A stretch of 64,000 nt of DNA from the NCBI GenBank assembly GCA_029866005.1, contig JARXAE010000003.1:124001-188000 (forward strand). The letters are read 5' to 3'. Below, in pieces: positions 60,788 through 64,000 of the stretch (within the stretch, counting starts at the first letter, position 1; every line of letters begins with the position of its first letter). Position numbers and translations under genes: made by a program. Below the pieces are notes generated by a model, which ran no database searches, was not told where the DNA came from, and saw only the letters and a list, made by a program, of their open reading frames with translations. The stretch comes from Fimbriimonas sp. (GTDB lineage Bacteria > Armatimonadota > Fimbriimonadia > Fimbriimonadales > Fimbriimonadaceae).

Positions 60788-60818
60788 TTGGCACTCTGAA
60801 CCTTGAACAACTTATACT
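60788..60818 (+). promoter_or_regulatory. Possible promoter of the PEP-CTERM pair
   Basis: TTGGCA (60788-60793) and TATACT (60813-60818) with a 19-bp spacer lie about 50 nt before the ATG at 60870. The spacing is longer than ideal. Confidence 0.4.
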
Positions 60819-60869
60819 AGAGACGGAATCAGAGATCGCAATGGTTCTCTGTGCCTTGGCTGGCTTTCT

Positions 60870-61460
60870 ATGAAAATTAAATGTTTTGGGGCTTCTTTGC
60901 TCGCGGTCGGACTGGTCTCTCAGTCATTCTCAATCACTTTCGGACCGACTGTGACTGTTGATGGCAACAACTACACCGTTGGTGGCGGAATCGGAGCTAA
61001 CGGAATTTCGGTTCAGCAAATCGGAAATACTCTGGCATTTGCATTGCCCAACGGATTCTCCGTTGGCTCGAACAAGTCAATGTTTCTTGAGTATTCGGTC
61101 TTTGCCGACCCAGGTTTCTTCCTATCATCAATCAGCCAAATTTCCGGAAACGGGATTGCGACAGGCACGGCAAGCGTTGCCATTTCGACGAGTTTCATTG
61201 GGGTTCTAAACGAGACTGCGCCGATCATCAACTATCCTGCGGGTTCATCGTTCCCGACGTTCACCTACAGTTTCACAAGTGCACCAACCCAGTGGACCCC
61301 GGTGAAAACCAAGATCGACCTCAACGGAATCGGTGGAATTGCAAAGGTTTCCACCTACAACGCCAACTTCAACCAATCCCCTGTTCCTGAGCCAGTATCG
61401 GTCATCGTGCTTGGATCTGGTCTCGGTGCTATGCTGCTACGACGGAAGGCTACAAAGTAA
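60870..61460 (+). CDS. PEP-CTERM protein, first of a pair
   Basis: A 196-residue secreted protein. The signal peptide (MKIKCFGASLLAVGLVSQSFS) is followed by a beta-rich Gly/Ser/Asn domain, then the sorting tag PVPEPVSVIVLGSGLGAMLLRRKATK. No catalytic motif is seen, so it may be a surface or matrix protein. The stop and the next start share one base (TAATG), so it is made with the second PEP-CTERM protein. Exosortase is not in the window. Confidence 0.85.
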   Translation: MKIKCFGASLLAVGLVSQSFSITFGPTVTVDGNNYTVGGGIGANGISVQQIGNTLAFALPNGFSVGSNKSMFLEYSVFADPGFFLSSISQISGNGIATGTASVAISTSFIGVLNETAPIINYPAGSSFPTFTYSFTSAPTQWTPVKTKIDLNGIGGIAKVSTYNANFNQSPVPEPVSVIVLGSGLGAMLLRRKATK

Positions 61461-62095
61461 TGAAAAGCACACTTGTTTTTATCGGGATCTCACTCGCAGC
61501 TGCCTCACAAGCGTCGCTGTTCAACACCACAGTTTTTACGACCTCTGACGGTCTGGGTGGAAGCCCATCTCTTAATCCGGTTTTTGTGACCAACGGAAAC
61601 ACCTACACGGCTAATTTCTCAGGTCCAAACATCACCGGTGGAAGCGCACTTGATATTGTTTGGTGGCACACCTTTGACACAACTCAGGCGTCGAACAACT
61701 CGCCAGTCAGCGCACCATACACCCAGGTTACTCAGACATTAAGCGGACTTGTTCGTCAGGTAGTCGGAACAGGGCCGGCAACATTTACCGCGGTTCTGAC
61801 CGAGAACATCCTCAACAACAGCGGAGGAGCAATGGGTAGCAATCGAGGAGAATTCAACTTTAACCAACAGGTTGGAACTCAGTGGGTCCCATTTAGCTAC
61901 AGTGTGACAACGGTTTTCAGCTCGCCGATGACGGCCGGAGTGAGCCAAAAGGATGATCTCCTGGTCAACACAGGTCAAGGCGTTGAAGTCCAGATCACTT
62001 CGATCTCACAGAACTACACCCCAGTCCCAGAACCCGCCACCATGGCAGTTCTCGGTCTCGGAGCCGCCGCGCTCATTCGACGCCGACGGAAGTAA
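61460..62095 (+). CDS. PEP-CTERM protein, second of a pair
   Basis: A 211-residue secreted protein with signal MKSTLVFIGISLAAASQA, a Thr/Asn/Ser-rich beta domain and the tag PVPEPATMAVLGLGAAALIRRRRK. It is coupled to the preceding PEP-CTERM gene by a 1-nt overlap, so the pair probably acts together at the cell surface. A strong terminator follows 15 nt later. Its base composition matches the neighbourhood, unlike the PEP-CTERM gene at 26791. Confidence 0.85.
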   Translation: MKSTLVFIGISLAAASQASLFNTTVFTTSDGLGGSPSLNPVFVTNGNTYTANFSGPNITGGSALDIVWWHTFDTTQASNNSPVSAPYTQVTQTLSGLVRQVVGTGPATFTAVLTENILNNSGGAMGSNRGEFNFNQQVGTQWVPFSYSVTTVFSSPMTAGVSQKDDLLVNTGQGVEVQITSISQNYTPVPEPATMAVLGLGAAALIRRRRK

Positions 62096-62110
62096 GCTAC
62101 TCGCCACGAT

Positions 62111-62141
62111 AACGCCTCGGCCCCATGGTCGGGGCGTTTTT
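62111..62141 (+). terminator. Rho-independent terminator of the PEP-CTERM pair
   Basis: AACGCCTCGGCC (62111-62122) pairs with GGTCGGGGCGTT (62127-62138) with two G-U pairs, and T residues continue to 62141. It ends the two-gene transcript before the transporter gene. Confidence 0.88.
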
Positions 62142-62161
62142 GCGCTAGGATATTGGTAGCA

Positions 62162-64000
62162 ATGCAACGTCGAATTCTCTGCCTCCTCTGTTTGCTGATT
62201 GCAGCAATTGCGATGAGTCAAGAAGAATTGACGATTCGGATGATGTCCGGTCCTTACGGCATCCCGCCCAAGGAATCAACCTCCACCTCGGCACAAATCA
62301 AACGGAAGACGTTCGAGGAGTTCCATCGCGCCAACCCCGGTCTGCGGGTCGTCAATGCAGGAGGACTCAGCTTCACAGGTGGGAATCTCGACGACTCGAT
62401 GTTTTTGATGTCGATGGCGGGCGATTCTGCCCCCGACGTGTTTTACGTCAACTTCCGACAGTACTACACGTTTCTTGAGCAAGGTTTCTGCCGTCCCTTG
62501 GACGACCTGATTGCCAAAGACCCCCAGGTCATGGAGCGATGTAACCCGACAGTCAAAGGAGTCCTAACGAGCTACGATGGCAAAGTCTATGCCGTCCCAT
62601 TTTTCCAAGTTGCTGTCGCACTGTACTACCGAAAGGACCTCTTTAAAGAAGTTGGGCTAGACCCGCAGAAGCCTCCGAAGGACTGGAAGGAGTTCTATGA
62701 GTATTCCAAGAAGCTGAGCAACCCTTCGAAGGGGCGCAGCGGCTTCATGATCTCATCACCTCCGGGCTATCAGTGGTCGAACTTTATCTATGCCGCCGGT
62801 GGTGAGGCAGTAAAACAAGAAGGGACAAGGTGGAAGTCGGCGATTAACACCCCTGAAGCCGCTAAGTCAGTCGAATTCTTTCGCAAGATGCTGGTCGGAA
62901 AGGACGCTCCCGCCGCGATCTCCAAAAACCTTACCGATGACATTCGCACTGGCAAGACCGCCATGTGGCTGAACTACTCGAATGATGTTCTGATCCAGTC
63001 CAGCGACCTCTCACCGAGCGTGGTTGGTATGGCTCAAGTTCCCGCTGGACCGGCGGGGCACGCAAACGAAATCAACGCCGGGATGTGGGCGATTTCCTCC
63101 CGAGTCACCGACCCCAAGAAACTCGAAGCCTGCTGGAAGTTCATCAAGTTCTTTGCCGGTGATGAAGCGGCCAAGATCAATACCGACAAGTGCGTCGAGA
63201 TGGGAATGGGAAACCTTGTCAACCCTCTCTTCCTCAAGAAGTTTGGCTACACCGAGTACCTGGCACAGGTCGATGAGTCCTACGTTCGCGCGAATGAGGA
63301 GTTGTTTAAGACGGGTCACCCCGAGCCGTACGGCAAGAACTGTCAGCAGGTCTATTCAGTGCTAGATAACATGTTAGATCGGGCGAGACTCAACCCTCAG
63401 GAGCCTGCAGAAAAGATCTTGGCGGCGGCAGCCCAGGAAATGGACGAGAAGCTGCTGGGCTACACTCCGCCGGAGATTTTGGCGCGGCAACGAGGATGGG
63501 CGCTGGGGATTTTGGTTTCGCTGTGCTTGTTCCTGACTGGGCTTGGTTACTATTTGCTGCGAAAAGCACGATCAACGCCGGATACCTTTGTCGAAAGAAT
63601 TCCTGCGGGAACAAACCGGGCGAAGATGCGCCGATTCATGACGGTCTGCCTGTTTCCGGCAGTCGCAACAATCGCCACCTGGCACTACTACCCCTTGCTG
63701 CGAGGGCTCGTCATCGCGTTCCAAGACTACGGAATTCAGCGTGGGGCGCGATGGGTTGGTCTCGATAACTTCATAGGAGTCTTCACCCAGCCGCTCTTCT
63801 ACCAGTCGCTTTGGAACTCGTTCGTTTATGTGTTCTTGGCTGTCTCAGTCGGGTTTCTCGTGCCGATCTTTTTGGCGCTTGCGCTCAACGAGATCCCTCG
63901 GTTCAAGGTATTGTTCCGCACGGTTTTCTACCTGCCAGCAATGACGTCTTCGATTGTCATCGCCTTTGTTTGGCGACAGCTTTACGACAAATCACCAACT
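62162..64000 (+). CDS. Solute-binding protein fused to an ABC sugar-type permease, 3' end cut off
   Basis: The frame is open from ATG 62162 to the right edge (613 codons); I read every codon and found no stop. A signal peptide (1-19) leads a family-1 solute-binding domain (about 22-430: GKVYAVPFFQVAVALYYRKDLFKEVGL, AMWLNYSNDVL, KLEACWKFIKFFAGDEAAK). A membrane helix follows (446-466, GWALGILVSLCLFLTGLGYY), then a short cytoplasmic link and a MalF/UgpA-type permease from about 489 (RRFMTVCLFPAVATIATWHYYPLLRGLVIAFQDYG, WVGLDNFIGVF, VLFRTVFYLPAMTSSIVIAFVWRQLY). The membrane-helix count keeps the binding domain in the periplasm. The substrate is probably a sugar. Confidence 0.9.
   Translation, partial: MQRRILCLLCLLIAAIAMSQEELTIRMMSGPYGIPPKESTSTSAQIKRKTFEEFHRANPGLRVVNAGGLSFTGGNLDDSMFLMSMAGDSAPDVFYVNFRQYYTFLEQGFCRPLDDLIAKDPQVMERCNPTVKGVLTSYDGKVYAVPFFQVAVALYYRKDLFKEVGLDPQKPPKDWKEFYEYSKKLSNPSKGRSGFMISSPPGYQWSNFIYAAGGEAVKQEGTRWKSAINTPEAAKSVEFFRKMLVGKDAPAAISKNLTDDIRTGKTAMWLNYSNDVLIQSSDLSPSVVGMAQVPAGPAGHANEINAGMWAISSRVTDPKKLEACWKFIKFFAGDEAAKINTDKCVEMGMGNLVNPLFLKKFGYTEYLAQVDESYVRANEELFKTGHPEPYGKNCQQVYSVLDNMLDRARLNPQEPAEKILAAAAQEMDEKLLGYTPPEILARQRGWALGILVSLCLFLTGLGYYLLRKARSTPDTFVERIPAGTNRAKMRRFMTVCLFPAVATIATWHYYPLLRGLVIAFQDYGIQRGARWVGLDNFIGVFTQPLFYQSLWNSFVYVFLAVSVGFLVPIFLALALNEIPRFKVLFRTVFYLPAMTSSIVIAFVWRQLYDKSPT

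Noticed and set aside
1-64000. CRISPR array, rRNA operon, insertion sequence or prophage
   Set aside because: No regularly spaced repeats, rRNA segments, transposase genes or phage structural genes were found in reading the window.

Overview
The window reads as a chromosomal segment from a diderm bacterium of the Armatimonadota, most likely the Fimbriimonadia. This placement is inferred from the sequence alone. Two large pseudopilins (36555-37454, 43744-44670) carry the leader [19 protein letters not shown] followed by LFPVFAQAK, a form typical of that phylum. Three PEP-CTERM proteins, lipid A genes, a BamA/TamB outer-membrane set, and both RNase J and RNase Y fit the same picture. Genes are dense on both strands. 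Same-strand neighbours often overlap by 4 nt (ATGA) or 1 nt (TAATG), and five convergent pairs share exactly 4 nt at their stop codons.

Layout. 1-7.1 kb: a cut-off L,D-transpeptidase, a phosphoesterase, a pseudopilin, lysC coupled to a free ACT-domain gene, a secreted thioredoxin-like protein, an M55 peptidase, an AlkA-like glycosylase, uridine kinase and a DCC protein. 7.1-13.9 kb: tRNA-Ser(GCU), a lytic transglycosylase, a TPR protein, a membrane GAF protein with a worn GGDEF domain, der, a PagL-like protein, a TrmB-type regulator, and a short membrane protein with its own terminator. 13.9-25.6 kb: one long minus-strand outer-membrane operon, lipA-tamB-bamA-skp-skp-lipoprotein-lpxD-lpxC. 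It links assembly of outer-membrane proteins with lipid A synthesis.

25.7-36.5 kb: a HIT protein, a GC-rich and probably foreign PEP-CTERM gene preceded by paired direct repeats, a structured spacer, RNase J, several small proteins, an ECF sigma factor, a Xer recombinase, fabF/acpP, TPR and VOC proteins, and rpsT. 36.5-44.9 kb: two pseudopilin genes, each translationally joined to a secreted partner, with polA, TfoX-N, DUF4127 and ruvA between them. 44.9-53.2 kb: transporters (APC, DUF389, CPA1), gatB, DUF167, and a PIN toxin with an unusual winged-helix antitoxin candidate.

53.2-64 kb: an FHA/PP2C phospho-signalling pair, Hsp20, a zinc-finger membrane protein next to a secreted STN-domain protein, a short RNase Y, two tandem recX paralogs behind recA (with a palindrome in the recA promoter), two PEP-CTERM genes, and at the right edge a solute-binding protein fused to an ABC sugar permease. 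The fusion runs off the window.

Most worth follow-up: the toxin-antitoxin pair, the SBP-permease fusion, the anti-sigma-like/STN pair, the FHA protein with repeated threonine motifs, the recA operator, and the repeat-rich spacers around 26.65 and 27.8 kb.
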